DNA of 64,000 bases from Bacillus smithii (GCF_001050115.1 NZ_CP012024.1:2894001-2958000); one strand, 5' to 3'; counted from the first letter of the stretch, positions 46,664-56,995 are shown. Notes: generated by a model from the letters alone, not told the origin. A program made the numbers and translations.

Positions 46664-48241
46664 ATGATGAAAAATTTAAAGAATCCTACCCAAAACCCAT
46701 TTGAATTAATTGAAAAACTTCAACAGCAAATCGTTGAATTGACGGCGAAATTACGATGGTATGAAGAACAGTATCGTCTTAGTCAAAAACGAAAATTTGG
46801 CTCTTCAAGCGAAAAAACAAATCCTAATCAATTAGAACTACCTTTATTCAATGAAGCAGAGGTAGAGTCTAATGTAAAAGCCGAAGAGCCAACTGTTGAA
46901 ACAATTACATATCGTCGTAAAAAGAAACGTGGTCAACGTCAAGCTACGTTTGAAAACCTGCCTATGGAAACGATTGAATATCGTTTACCCGAAGAAGAGC
47001 AGGTCTGTTCGTGTTGCGGTGAAAAAACACACGAAATGAGCACAGAAGTACGACAAGAATTAGTGATTATTCCGGCTCAAGTCAAAGTTTTAAAACACGT
47101 TCGATATGTCTATGGATGCCGTCATTGTGAGCGTAATGAAATAGAGACACCAATCGTTACAGCACCTGCCCCAAAATCTGTGTATCCAAAAAGTTTAGCT
47201 TCACCGTCAAGCATGGCATATATTATGAATCAAAAATATGTAGAGGGGCTACCTCTATATCGCCAAGAACAACAGTTCAAACGATTAGGTGTGATCTTAT
47301 CCAGGCAAACCATGGCCAATTGGATGCTTTATGGTGCCGAAAAATGGCTTGCGCCAATTTATCAACGAATGAAAGAGCATCTCCTCTCTAAAGACATTCT
47401 ACATGCGGATGAAACAACTGTTCAGGTTTTACATGAACCTGGAAGGTCAAGTACATCGAAATCTTACATGTGGCTTTATCGGACTGGAAGAGAGGATCCA
47501 CCACTTGTCCTTTATGACTATCAGGAAACTAGAGCAGGAGAACATGCCAAAGAATTCCTAAAAGGGTTTAAAGGATACCTGCATGTCGATGGATATGCAG
47601 GATACCATAAGGTATCCGGCGTAACATTAGTTGGATGTTGGGCTCATGCCCGCAGAAAGTTCGATGAGGCTTTAAACGTACTTCCTGAATCCAAACGTCA
47701 TTCAGCAGTCACAGTTCGGGAAGGACTCAATTTCTGTAATCAGCTATTTGCCATCGAGCGTGATTTGAAAGAATGTACACCAGAAGAACGATATAAAAAA
47801 CGACTTAAACACAGCCAACCATTGTTGGAGGCTTTTTCAGCATGGCTAAAAACAGAGAAAAGCAATGTTTTACCAAAGAGTCTATTAGGTCAAGCCATTA
47901 CATACTGCCTCAACCAATGGGAAAAACTCGTGGCATTTTTAGAGGATGGACGTTTAGAAATCGATAATAATCGAAGTGAACGATCCATTAAACCATTTGT
48001 GATCGGTAGGAAGAACTGGATTTTTAGCAATACTCCGAAAGGAGCTAAGGCCAGCTCAATCATTTACAGTATTGTGGAGACAGCAAAAGAGAATAAATTA
48101 AATCCATTTTATTATCTTCGCTACTTATTTGAAAGGCTTCCCAATATGGATATAAGCAATATGGATGAGCTTGATCAACTACTTCCTTGGTCCAAAACAA
48201 TTCCTTTGAATTGTCGGGTTTTTAATAACTTATCACAATAA
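46664..48241 (+). CDS. tnpC: IS66 TnpC transposase
   Basis: 525 aa. An N-terminal coiled coil ([20 protein letters not shown]) is followed by a zinc-ribbon ([11 protein letters not shown]...YGCRHCERN) and a DDE core: Asp in [10 protein letters not shown], Asp in [12 protein letters not shown] and Glu in [19 protein letters not shown]. Full length and undamaged. It starts 61 bp after tnpB. Confidence 0.95.
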   Translation: MMKNLKNPTQNPFELIEKLQQQIVELTAKLRWYEEQYRLSQKRKFGSSSEKTNPNQLELPLFNEAEVESNVKAEEPTVETITYRRKKKRGQRQATFENLPMETIEYRLPEEEQVCSCCGEKTHEMSTEVRQELVIIPAQVKVLKHVRYVYGCRHCERNEIETPIVTAPAPKSVYPKSLASPSSMAYIMNQKYVEGLPLYRQEQQFKRLGVILSRQTMANWMLYGAEKWLAPIYQRMKEHLLSKDILHADETTVQVLHEPGRSSTSKSYMWLYRTGREDPPLVLYDYQETRAGEHAKEFLKGFKGYLHVDGYAGYHKVSGVTLVGCWAHARRKFDEALNVLPESKRHSAVTVREGLNFCNQLFAIERDLKECTPEERYKKRLKHSQPLLEAFSAWLKTEKSNVLPKSLLGQAITYCLNQWEKLVAFLEDGRLEIDNNRSERSIKPFVIGRKNWIFSNTPKGAKASSIIYSIVETAKENKLNPFYYLRYLFERLPNMDISNMDELDQLLPWSKTIPLNCRVFNNLSQ

Positions 48242-48333
48242 TAGTATTTAATCCCTATCATTAAAAGGTGGGGATTATTTTACGCTTACATATAAAGGAA
48301 TAGTACGCATTGAATAAATAAACGTTCTTCACA

Positions 48334-48807
48334 ATGACACTATCAAAATGTCGGTTTTGCCCACGGAGAAAATCTATTTTTCTTGGACCACCGGGCGTTG
48401 GAAAAACACATTTAGCCATTTCCTTTTCGATTGAAGCCATTACTCAAGAATACACCGCTTTAGACGATTTAGTGGCAGAACGCCGAAAGGCAAACGAAAA
48501 AGGGACTCTCGAACGTTTAGTCAATCATTGGAGTCGCCCAGACATACTTTATAGATGAGGTAGGATATCCCCTTTTGATGAACTAACGGAGAATGTGTTT
48601 TTTTAAATCATAATCGAAATGATATGAACAAGGAACGATGATTCTTACATCGAATAAATCCTATCTCAAATGGGGAAAAGTATTCGGCGACGATCATTAG
48701 CAACAGCCATTTTAGATCGTCTATTACATCACCCCATTACCTTTAACATCAAAGGCGATTCTTACCGCCTCCGAGAAAAGAAAAAAGCAGGCCTTTTTCC
48801 TTCCTAG
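48334..48807 (+). pseudogene. IS21-family istB ATPase remnant
   Basis: Walker A (FLGPPGVGKTHLA) is present near the start, but the middle is frameshifted and deleted. The IstB C-terminus is recognisable in another frame (RRSLATAILDRLLHHPITF, then GDSYRLREKKKAG, to 48807). istA is absent. IS21-like end sequence (AAAATGGGGAATTTCATTTTG and similar) follows to about 48880. The IS66 copy sits 45 bp upstream and may have removed istA by recombination. Confidence 0.8.
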
Positions 48808-48879
48808 TTATCGAATTAAACGTTCAAAATGGGGAATTTCATTTTGTTGAAATTGGGGAATTTTCAATCGTTGTTGTCC

Positions 48880-49215
48880 CCCGCCCCAACCCCGCATTCT
48901 TAAGTTCGAGTTAAAATACAGTTTGGCTATAGAAACCTAATTTCGGACAATTTTTGATGCAAAAATGACCGTTTTTTCGCCTCTTTTTTCGCATTAAAAA
49001 ATAGTTTTGCTTATATTTGGAGAGAAGAGAAAATTGAGAAAAGAATGATGGGACAAGGGATTGGCATGAAAAAAACCGAAATCGCAAATGATTTTTTTAA
49101 CGAAATCAGAGTCGGAATAGCAAGAGTTTATTTTAACTAGCAATTGTTTATTTTGGGGTTACATAGGAGAAAAAAGAGACTAGGAGGTAAGAAGACTAAT
49201 CTTGCATTTTGCTTA
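48880..49215. other. Spacer between the IS21 remnant and the HEPN locus
   Basis: No gene seen. It contains the downstream side of the leftward coiled-coil gene; no clear terminator hairpin is visible. Confidence 0.4.
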
Positions 49216-49677
49216 CTATACACCTTCTAAATAATTCATTTTGGCTTGTTTTATTTGTTGTTCTACAAGCTCCCATCGTTTATCAAATATATCAATATCA
49301 TCAAAACTTGCATCCCAAAAATATTTCTTTCTTGCACTTTCCCTTGCATCATTTAGAACTTTTTCTAAGTTTTCACTTTCATACTTAACAATTGTTATTA
49401 TCCACTCACGTTCAAATCCTTCGTTTTCTATCTTAAAGTATATTTCATCACGTTTCTCCATAAGTTTATCTCTTTTTTCTATCCATTTTCCCCTACTATC
49501 CAAACTTGAACTTTCTTTTATAATTACGTCAAGCCTTTTTAATGTTGCCGAAATATCAGTCAATTCCCTGAATTTCCGCTGAAGTAACTTATCTCCCTTC
49601 AACTTCTCTAATGTTTCGTTCAATTTTTGTTCTGTTATCTTAATAACTTGTTCTTCAAATACTCTAACCATGTTCAA
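49216..49677 (-). CDS. Coiled-coil protein downstream of the HEPN gene, function unknown
   Basis: 153 aa, nearly all helical and highly charged (EEQVIKITEQKLNETLEKLK, then KRDKLMEKRDEIYFKIENEG). I do not recognise a family. The start is TTG at 49677, 7 nt after GAGGTG; an ATG two codons later is also possible. It follows the HEPN gene on the same strand after 169 bp, and both share the very AT-rich composition of this island, so it may be a partner or an immunity/regulatory component. Confidence 0.65.
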   Translation of the reverse strand: MNMVRVFEEQVIKITEQKLNETLEKLKGDKLLQRKFRELTDISATLKRLDVIIKESSSLDSRGKWIEKRDKLMEKRDEIYFKIENEGFEREWIITIVKYESENLEKVLNDARESARKKYFWDASFDDIDIFDKRWELVEQQIKQAKMNYLEGV

Positions 49678-49846
49678 TTAACTTCACCTCTTTGCTTTCC
49701 GAATTATTCCAAATAATTTTCATTTATATTACTTATCTTGCTACATACTCTTCATTTTCCATAAAAATAATTTGCTTCCTCGCTAAATAGTATTGGTTTA
49801 AAAATTTATTGAACTGTCCATCAATTGAAGTTTTTATATTTGCAAC

Positions 49847-51757
49847 CTACATGTATAAATACGGTGGAAACGATGCTGTTTTTATATCTATGCTTATCTT
49901 ACCCGTTTCTTTGCCTTCCTCTTTTGCTTTCTTAATAGCTTTAGTTTTTTCACTCTCACTTTTCAGAAAATTCTTATACCATTCATAAGTTTCATGTATT
50001 GAATTTAATACTTCAGATATTTGTAGATCAGGACGTCTTTTTAGATAATGTATAATAGTTCCAATTAAAGAATTAATATATTTATTTAAACGGATTGTAA
50101 ATATATCGATATTATTAAATAAGATGTTGTTATTAGAATGAACTAATTTGTTACGTACTCTATATATGCGCGTTAAATCATGTTCAATCAGTTCATGTAA
50201 ATTCTCGATATTTCTCAAAAGTTTACTTAAATCTGTTAAAACCTCTCTTATAAAAGCAATCTCTCTATGCATTACTACATCCTTTTCTAAACTTTCAAAT
50301 AAACTTTTAATATTATCTTCTTCTCCTAAAAAATCTACTAACTTATTTTTATCGTATTTTCCTTCTTCTTTAGAACATTTAAAAAATAATTCTTTTACTA
50401 TATTTATTTCATGAAATCTCTTATTTGCTAAAAGTCTCTCCCAAAATATATTAAGCCGCTCTTTTACAAGATATAAACTAATCACTTTAGGCACTATATC
50501 TATTATTTTACTAATTATACTTTTCCCCTCATAGGAATTTAAAAGATATTCAAGGCTGGACCAATTATTGAGTAATCGATTTTCTGGTGATGTTTCAATA
50601 GACTTCTTTAGCATTTCAAGTGAATTATTCAATTGCTTAATACTAGTTGTAATACGGCCATTTTCTTTTCTCACTTTATCTCTTAAAAGTAAAAAATCTT
50701 TAATGTCTTCATTTTCTCTGGCACTTATACTATTATTAAAAATTTGTGCGTCAGTATTATCAGTTCTCATTTGTACCCATTCATTATAACCATTTGATAA
50801 AAGACATTGTACATTGACCGCAACTTTATCAAAATTATAATAATGTTTATACATTCCAAGATAACTTTCTAAGTTTTTAACTACTTTTTCTATAGCCTTA
50901 TATTTATCATAAGCAACAACTTCGACTTTTAAATTATGATATTTATCAGATTGTCGAAAATGGAGTTTATCTTTTCTTTCACGAATGATATACTCTTCAC
51001 TTTCATTCAGTCTACAATACCTATATTTTAAATTAATACATCCTTCCGTTTCCAACTCATTTTTTAATTCATCCGGTAACCAACTATTTATAATTATAGA
51101 ATACTTAGTAGGTTCTTTAATCAAATCTTTAAACGCTAATAGAGCCTTACTCAATTCTTCTCTATCCAAATCTTTTATGTATTGATATAATTCTTTGTAA
51201 CTTTGTTTCCATTCACTCAGATATTTAAACGAATATCCTAAATTTAATAACTCACTAATAAAATACTGGACTATTAAATCGATCTCTTTGTAGGATAATG
51301 GAACCTCTAAAATTAAATCAATATATTCTTCAATTAAACTTTCAGAATCATATCTTTTTACTAAACTAGAAATTGAAATACGTATAGTATTTAATTTCTC
51401 TTGATCTACTTTTTCTTTTTCTCCTTCATTTAAAAATTCCTGAATTCTCTTAACTAGAAAACTTATATCCCTGGCTAACTCTCCCTTTATTAATAAAGGA
51501 TTCTGTTTACAATGAAATAAAATACTTTTCATTGAACTGATTAAACTATGTTTTAATTTAGTTTTATCACTAGTTCCTTCCCTAATATCTTGCTCAATTT
51601 CCAAAAATTCGCTAAACATTAATGTTATGCTATCATATCTCTTTTCCTGTAAGGCTTTTGTAAACATTTGAGATTGTTGGGATTTAGAATAATTAAAATA
51701 TTCCATGATCTTACTAATAAAATAACGTTGACCACCTAACAACTTTTCTTCTGACAC
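49847..51757 (-). CDS. HEPN-domain protein (ApeA-like), candidate antiphage effector
   Basis: 636 aa, GTG start behind GAGGGG. The large N-terminal part (1-390) is helical and unassigned. The C-terminal region resembles Apea-like HEPN domains: RLLNNWSSLEYLLN near 393-406 (conserved Trp/Glu) and the catalytic R535-N536-K-L-V-H540 (RNxxxH) motif of HEPN ribonucleases in an IYRVRNKLVH context. Known HEPN effectors cut RNA (often tRNA) on infection and cause abortive infection. The role here is inferred from the motif and from the island of IS, integrase and restriction remnants around it. Its sequence is much more AT-rich than the metabolic genes. Confidence 0.7.
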   Translation of the reverse strand: MSEEKLLGGQRYFISKIMEYFNYSKSQQSQMFTKALQEKRYDSITLMFSEFLEIEQDIREGTSDKTKLKHSLISSMKSILFHCKQNPLLIKGELARDISFLVKRIQEFLNEGEKEKVDQEKLNTIRISISSLVKRYDSESLIEEYIDLILEVPLSYKEIDLIVQYFISELLNLGYSFKYLSEWKQSYKELYQYIKDLDREELSKALLAFKDLIKEPTKYSIIINSWLPDELKNELETEGCINLKYRYCRLNESEEYIIRERKDKLHFRQSDKYHNLKVEVVAYDKYKAIEKVVKNLESYLGMYKHYYNFDKVAVNVQCLLSNGYNEWVQMRTDNTDAQIFNNSISARENEDIKDFLLLRDKVRKENGRITTSIKQLNNSLEMLKKSIETSPENRLLNNWSSLEYLLNSYEGKSIISKIIDIVPKVISLYLVKERLNIFWERLLANKRFHEINIVKELFFKCSKEEGKYDKNKLVDFLGEEDNIKSLFESLEKDVVMHREIAFIREVLTDLSKLLRNIENLHELIEHDLTRIYRVRNKLVHSNNNILFNNIDIFTIRLNKYINSLIGTIIHYLKRRPDLQISEVLNSIHETYEWYKNFLKSESEKTKAIKKAKEEGKETGKISIDIKTASFPPYLYM

Positions 51758-52059
51758 TTCTTTCCCCTCAATCTAATTGATTTTTTTAAAGTATACCATA
51801 AATTTCTACAAAAAATTACATTGACAAATACAGATAAAAAATATAGTATTAAAATGAAGAATAAATTTATAAGATGTTGAATAAGATAATATTGCAAATA
51901 TCGGACATGGCATAATGAAATGGGTCAAAGTTTTGATTCCCTTATTATGCTATGTCCTTTAGTATTATATATTATTTTTATTCACTGAAACCAAATATTA
52001 ATATATCCTCCTCAACGCCTCCAACTGTTCTTCCTATAATGAGTCAACATATATCACTG

Positions 52060-52760
52060 TTATTTGAATCTTTCATGTCGTGCAAATTTCCGAATAGTTT
52101 CAATCGGCGTTCCGGCATTGGCCAAGTTCTTACAGAAGCTATGTCGAAAGCGGTGTGGAGTATTGTTCTCCATATTGGCAAGACGTGCGTATTTAGTCAG
52201 CATTTTTTGAATTCCTAGCTCGGATAAAAATGGGGAACGCTCGGATACAAATAACCGTGTGGATTCTTTATGTATGTACATTTCTAAATTTTTTCGATAC
52301 TTCAGCCATTTACGTAAATTTCTGGCGTGCTTTTGAACCAGTAATATAGTGGCAAACTTATTCCCCTTGCTTTCCCGAGTGATCACACTTGAACACCTTT
52401 ATCTTTAGATATGATGTCGTTTATTTCTAATGGAGCAACCTCATTTACCCGAAGTCCTGCATCCAGCATTAAGTCGATCATGGCATTTGCACAGCCGTTT
52501 GAATTCGTTTGGCTCCAATTGTACATAACCAATGAATCGGTCTAGTTCTTCTTTTGTAAGCCATTTTATTTGATTAGCCCCATTAGCATATTCCAATTTT
52601 TCGATTTTGATACGTGCCATCGGATTGTCTTTAATGATCCCTCTAGAAAGCAAAAATGCAAAGAATACCTTTAATGCGGCAATATATTTATAAATGTTGG
52701 AAGGTTTTCGTTTGCATTGAAGTTTTAAATAACCGGTATATTCTATTAGATTTTCCGGTA
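52060..52760 (-). pseudogene. Degenerate tyrosine recombinase (phage/ICE-type integrase)
   Basis: Frames on the leftward strand carry an N-terminal piece (KWLTKEELDRFIGYV, 52653-52441), then the box-I region MLDAGLRVNEVAPLEIND across a frame change, and box II HRFRHSFCKNLANAGTPIE (52386-52060). The active-site Tyr is missing and the frame is broken. It lies beside the rlmCD scar at 53.2 kb, as expected for an element that integrated there. Confidence 0.75.
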
Positions 52761-52789
52761 AAATCGGACATTTTTTGAAATATGCTCAT

Positions 52790-53190
52790 CTCCCTCTCAA
52801 TATGGATTCATGTACTATACTCTCTGATTCTTTTGTTAAATCCTTTTGAGTAAAGTAGTGGTCAATTTGGTTGATGACTTGAAATACCCGTCCACATTAC
52901 GAATCCTGTCTTCAAGGTGATCCAATACCAGAGGAAGACCAACATCATTACAATGCGACTTACAGCCCTCGAAAAATCGGGATATATAGCTTAGAGGAAG
53001 ATCGTGTAGTGAAATGACAATGCCCTTATTGTAAAGGCGAATGTGTCAAACCTAGTCCTGAGATCTGTGCCTGTCACGCCTCAAAATTTGTCGAAGATGG
53101 ATAGAGATAGAGAAATGCCTTAGCCTTCTGTCTTTTTTGAGAGTTGAAGAAAAACTTCGAAGAGTTCTTATCCTTTAAAGTGCTATCGCT
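52790..53190 (+). other. Decayed Cys-rich coding remnant next to the integrase
   Basis: A rightward frame reads YNATYSPRKIGIYSLEED, then after a TGA QCPYCKGECVKPSP. The family is not recognised. Otherwise no intact gene. Confidence 0.35.
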
Positions 53191-53266
53191 CGCGGTTCAT
53201 CGACCGAATCGAAATAAAAGCAGATGGAACACCGAAAATCTTTTACTGATTTTCGGCTCCTTCTAC

Positions 53267-53883
53267 TTAATTTCCCCTCAACACTATCTCCGCCTCGGCC
53301 TCCACATGCCTTGTTTGCGGAAACTTGTCGACGGGTTGGAGTTTGAGGGTTTTGTATCCGCCGTCTTCGAGGATTCGGAGGTCGCGGGCGAGTGTGGCGG
53401 GGTTGCAGGAGACGTAGACGACTTTTTTTGGTTTTATTTGAAGGATGGTTTCTAATAGAACTGGGTCGCATCCTTTTCTAGGGGGATCGACAACTAGAAC
53501 GTCGGCTTTGATTCCTCTTTTGTACCATTCTGGAATGACTTCTTCTGCTTTTCCTGCCTCAAATTCGGCATTGGTGATGCCGTTTCGTTCGGCGTTTTTC
53601 TTTTTTTCAATCGCTTCCGGCACGATTTCGACGCCGTACACTTTTTTCGCGTTTTTCGCTAAAAACAACGAAATGGTGCCAATGCCGCAATAAGCGTCGA
53701 TGACCGCTTCATCGCCTTTTAATTCGGCATATTCCAAAGCCTTGTCATACAATACTTTCGTTTGTTCAGGGTTGACTTGGTAAAACGACTTTGCTGAAAT
53801 GGCAAATTGAACGTCGCCGATCGAGTCATAAATGACATCCCGTCCCCATAAAACGATCGTTTCGTCGCCGAGAGTGTAGACAA
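53267..53883 (-). pseudogene. rlmCD: 3' half of the 23S rRNA methyltransferase gene rlmCD
   Basis: About 205 codons. The S-adenosylmethionine-dependent C-terminal domain is intact from [14 protein letters not shown] to the end: [39 protein letters not shown] and the catalytic-Cys motif [14 protein letters not shown]. The N-terminal half (TRAM domain, Fe-S cysteines) is missing; the frame stops being rlmCD at about 53883. A terminator hairpin follows (53216-53252). Leftover of recombination or of integration of a mobile element into the gene. Confidence 0.85.
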
Positions 53884-54094
53884 TTCATATTGTTACCGAT
53901 AGAAGTTAATCATAACTTCAGAATGGAGAAGCTTTAGCTGAAGTACGGACTTTTTATGGTTCCCATCTTCATCTTATAATAGTATTTAAAACGTGCACTA
54001 TTTCGTCTAACATAATGTACTTTTTTACGTTTATTGCGTATAATAATATATAGAAGTATACAAAATGAATACCAAAAGACTTGGAGGTGTGATG

Positions 54095-54505
54095 ATGAGC
54101 GAGACCAAAAAAATAATCGGAGAAAATATAAGGAAATATTTAGATGCGAAAGGTGTTAAACATAACTGGGTTATAGATCGATTAGGAATAAGCAAAGGTG
54201 CTTTTTACAGATTTCTTAAAGGTGAAGGAAATGTGGATCAATTTGAGGAGAAAATGTTAAAGCTGTTTAGAATTAAAGATCCCTTTTATTTTCATCGTAA
54301 AGAAATGGATTTGCCTAAAGGTGTCAATGAAAAAATGGAAGAACAAAATTTTATGGATTTTGCTGCACTGTCTTTAAATGGGGAAGTGAATGAAGCATTT
54401 AAAGAAGGGATGAAAGTTTTTAGAGAATTTGTAGAATTGATTGATATTCTCAAACCTTTGTCTCATTCACCAGTTATGTTTGGAGGAGAACATCGTGATC
54501 AATAA
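54095..54505 (+). CDS. XRE-type HTH regulator of the three-gene cassette
   Basis: 136 aa from ATG 54095 (GGAGG 7 nt upstream; ATG 54092 also possible). The N-terminal HTH (GENIRKYLDAKGVKHNWVIDRLGISKGAFYRFLKG, only positions 8-42) is followed by a helical C-terminal region. TATAAT at 54040-54045 is a likely -10. Its 3' end overlaps the metallopeptidase start by 11 bp. By analogy with Xre-COG2856 pairs it is the repressor/antitoxin or the cleavage target of the next protein. Confidence 0.82.
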   Translation: MSETKKIIGENIRKYLDAKGVKHNWVIDRLGISKGAFYRFLKGEGNVDQFEEKMLKLFRIKDPFYFHRKEMDLPKGVNEKMEEQNFMDFAALSLNGEVNEAFKEGMKVFREFVELIDILKPLSHSPVMFGGEHRDQ

Positions 54506-55307
54506 AGAGAATATAGAAAAAATAATCAATTTTAACCGAGATTATTTGCCTGAAGTGAAATCAAAAATTGAGATGTTAAAGTCTTCCGGTGATCCTCTTA
54601 TCGCATCTAAGCCTTTAGAATTCATTAAAACTTATTTATATGAAAATGCACGCGTATTAGAATTTCCCATTAAAAATTCTGATTATGGCGGTTTAGTTTT
54701 TTATTACAATCAGGATTTTTATATACAAATCAACACAGCACAGCCTAAAATTTATGAGAACTTTATGTGGGCGCATGAGTTCTATCACTTTTATTTTGAT
54801 AAAGATAAGGTGAAGAAAAAAGAAGAAAATTTGGTTCAGATAGACAGTATTTTTGATGAAAAGGAGAGACTGCCAAATCTTTTTGCAGGTGAAATTCTTA
54901 TTAATGATCATATTTTAAATCGGAAATATCTATCTTTAAAAAAGGATAGCAGTCTTAGTTTAACCGACATTGCAGTTCATTTAATTCCTGTTTTTGAAGT
55001 TCCTTATAAGGCAATCGTAATAAAACTGGCTCAAAATCAATTCATTACCATTGATGAAGCTAAAGATATTATTGATTATGATTATAAAAATAACCTGCCT
55101 GATGAAATAGACCGTACATTATTTGCAGCTAGCAATAAAATTAAAATTGACGATTATAAAAACTTGATATCAAAAGCGGAAAAAAACCTAAATGAAGAAG
55201 ACTATCAATCCATCATCAATAAATATAAAAAATTATATCAATTAGTGCTAGATTGGCGAAAAGAGTTAGCGGGCGAAAGTGAAAATGAAGGTTATCGAAA
55301 ATCCTAA
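54495..55307 (+). CDS. ImmA/IrrE-family zinc metallopeptidase
   Basis: 270 aa from the GTG at 54495, preceded by GGAGGA with 8-nt spacing. The zinc motif H94-E95-F-Y-H98 in MWAHEFYHFYF and the following ERLPNLFAGEIL helix match the ImmA/IrrE (COG2856) fold; a C-terminal helical extension (about 170-270) is unassigned. ImmA-type proteases cleave XRE repressors on a DNA-damage or phage signal, and the XRE gene directly upstream is the natural substrate. Overlaps both neighbours, so translation is coupled. Confidence 0.85.
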   Translation: MINKENIEKIINFNRDYLPEVKSKIEMLKSSGDPLIASKPLEFIKTYLYENARVLEFPIKNSDYGGLVFYYNQDFYIQINTAQPKIYENFMWAHEFYHFYFDKDKVKKKEENLVQIDSIFDEKERLPNLFAGEILINDHILNRKYLSLKKDSSLSLTDIAVHLIPVFEVPYKAIVIKLAQNQFITIDEAKDIIDYDYKNNLPDEIDRTLFAASNKIKIDDYKNLISKAEKNLNEEDYQSIINKYKKLYQLVLDWRKELAGESENEGYRKS

Positions 55308-56184
55308 GATCCGTCCCATAAAACCTTTTATCCAATTTCATTCGGAAAGCCTAAAAAAATCTTTATACGCCAATCAAGCACTGTATATTATGGATAATAT
55401 GATGCTGTCAAAGCTAAGGAAGGACGCTGTGTGTAATCCTTTTATTATACAAAAGGGATTTCAACTATCTAAAATCATTCTCATTCCAGACATCATTCTT
55501 GAAGAAGCCTCAAAAAACTTACCCGATGAAAAGGCATTTGAAAAATACTATTATGAATTATTTCGAATTCTATCTACAGAGCATGAAATATACGTAGCAG
55601 ATTTACAAATCATATTTGAATTATTAAGGGATATGATTGGCACAAAAGAAGCCGCATTCAATATATTGAAAAACATATCTTTAGAAGCTGTAAGAACAAA
55701 TCAAACAATACGTGATTCCATTAAAGAAATCGATTCTCATTCTGAAGCTGCTTTAGAAACATTAATTGGTTGTATTTTGGCCAATGGAAAAAATGCCGGC
55801 GAACGTTTTATCACTATTTTTTCCCTTGTATTATTGAGCTTGTATCTCGGTCCTGTTTATATCGTCAGTGAAGATGAAAAGGGAATTTATGGACCCTTTA
55901 GGACATTTTTAAACAATGAGAGGTTAATGGAATTAATTAATGTCGAAAATACTTTTGACTTTATTCAATTGTATCAATTCATGTCCTATGAATCCTTAAT
56001 TCTTTCTCTTTTTCATCAAGCTGATTTAAGTAAAGAAGAGTTGATCGATTTGATTGAAAAAAGTAATCGTAATCAATCAAGAAATATCCTATATAGTTTG
56101 AACGGAACCTCTTTCCATACACCAATCTCTAACCAAAATTTGGTTGAATGGATTAGCCAACAAATAATCAAAATACAATTTTAA
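55279..56184 (+). CDS. PIN-like domain protein, candidate effector of the XRE-ImmA cassette
   Basis: 301 aa. No named family recognised, but the acidic residues sit as in PIN ribonucleases: D39 in LYIMDNMML, E75/E76 in IPDIILEEA, E175 in AGERFIT and D199 in VYIVSEDEKG. The 90 C-terminal residues are helical. The start (GTG 55279 or ATG 55285) overlaps the metallopeptidase gene by 29 bp. As the third gene of a repressor-protease-nuclease arrangement it is the likely toxic effector (inference). Confidence 0.6.
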   Translation: MKMKVIENPKIRPIKPFIQFHSESLKKSLYANQALYIMDNMMLSKLRKDAVCNPFIIQKGFQLSKIILIPDIILEEASKNLPDEKAFEKYYYELFRILSTEHEIYVADLQIIFELLRDMIGTKEAAFNILKNISLEAVRTNQTIRDSIKEIDSHSEAALETLIGCILANGKNAGERFITIFSLVLLSLYLGPVYIVSEDEKGIYGPFRTFLNNERLMELINVENTFDFIQLYQFMSYESLILSLFHQADLSKEELIDLIEKSNRNQSRNILYSLNGTSFHTPISNQNLVEWISQQIIKIQF

Positions 56185-56199
56185 AAGTTCCTGTCCTTT

Positions 56200-56335
56200 A
56201 AAGAGGCAATACCTGAATTTCTTCATCGGCTAATCGAATAAAAGCAGAGGGAGCTCCGAAAATCTTTACGGATTTCCGGCTCCCTCTGCTTAATTTTCTC
56301 TCAATACAATCTCTCCAAGCACTCCACATGACAGG
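56200..56335 (-). repeat. rlmCD 3'-end/terminator repeat bounding the XRE-ImmA-PIN cassette
   Basis: Similar, at about 70-75% by eye, to 53190-53310: TCCTTTAAAG, then ATCGAAT-AAAAGCAG, a strong hairpin (GCAGAGGGAGC...GCTCCCTCTGC) and a tail matching the last codons of rlmCD (HVE...EIVLR-like). It is oriented like the 53.2-kb copy. It is a divergent copy, so it is a candidate attachment-site half or a scar of an rlmCD paralogue. The following 56336-56721 holds no gene. Confidence 0.6.
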
Positions 56336-56721
56336 GAGCAGTTCATTAAGGACAGCCCTTTTGTTTTATCTTTAATTATATTTTCTTTTAAAAACAAGGA
56401 ATAAGCCTATCTTTAAAGCCGATCAGCAAATAATGGAATATTGATGCAGCCGTATTTGGCAATACAATAATTCATAAAAAGATCACCTATTTATAATTGT
56501 TCAATTTATGAGTGAAAAGTCTTTCTTTAAAAATCGTGAGTAGATCTGCTCAATTTTCTCTATAAATTTATAAATTTGATCGTAAACACCCAGTTCCTTT
56601 AACATTTCCATATCCTTTATTTTATAAACATATATCTTCCATTTTACTAATGAAAAAGGCATCTAAGAGTGGCTATAAAAACCCTTAAGACGCCTTTAAT
56701 AGTTAAGCGTAAAATATTCAG

Positions 56722-56995
56722 CTAGGCCCTGACAATATCCCCAGAGTTCTTGTTAATCTCGTCAATAATGCCAATGATTTTCCTTACGTCATTCTGTTTT
56801 TCTTTAAATGAGTCTACAATGCTTTTCCTACACATTAAAATGTTATTCCTGCAGCACTTTTTTATCCATGACTCCGTTATTGACAATGTAATCGACAATT
56901 CATTTAAAAAAATGACTTTGGTTAAAGTTAAGTGGTTCATTGGATAAAAACTCGGAAAATGCCTCATTCTCTGCTTGCGGGTCAAGACCACCAAT
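56722..56995 (-). pseudogene. Type I restriction enzyme R-subunit (HsdR) C-terminal remnant
   Basis: Three pieces in successive frames read IGGLDPQAENEAFSEFLS, then IVDYIVNNGVMDKKVLQE, then SIVDSFKEKQNDVRKIIGII ending INKNSGDIVRA-stop. This matches the helical C-terminus that I know from HsdR proteins. At least two frameshifts or stops; the helicase and nuclease domains are gone. Confidence 0.6.

Larger units (their letters stand above)
45848..48289 (+). mobile_element. Complete IS66-family insertion sequence (2,442 bp)
   Basis: Starts GTAAGCGTCAAAT and ends with the complement GTAAGCGTAAAAT. It is flanked on both sides by a perfect 8-bp target duplication, ATATAAAG (45840-45847 and 48290-48297). 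All three genes are open, which points to a recent insertion. Confidence 0.95.

Noticed and set aside
48334-48558. Intact AAA+ ATPase gene
   Set aside because: It has Walker A of IstB but loses frame after about 70 codons, and the C-terminus is found in another frame, so it is a pseudogene.
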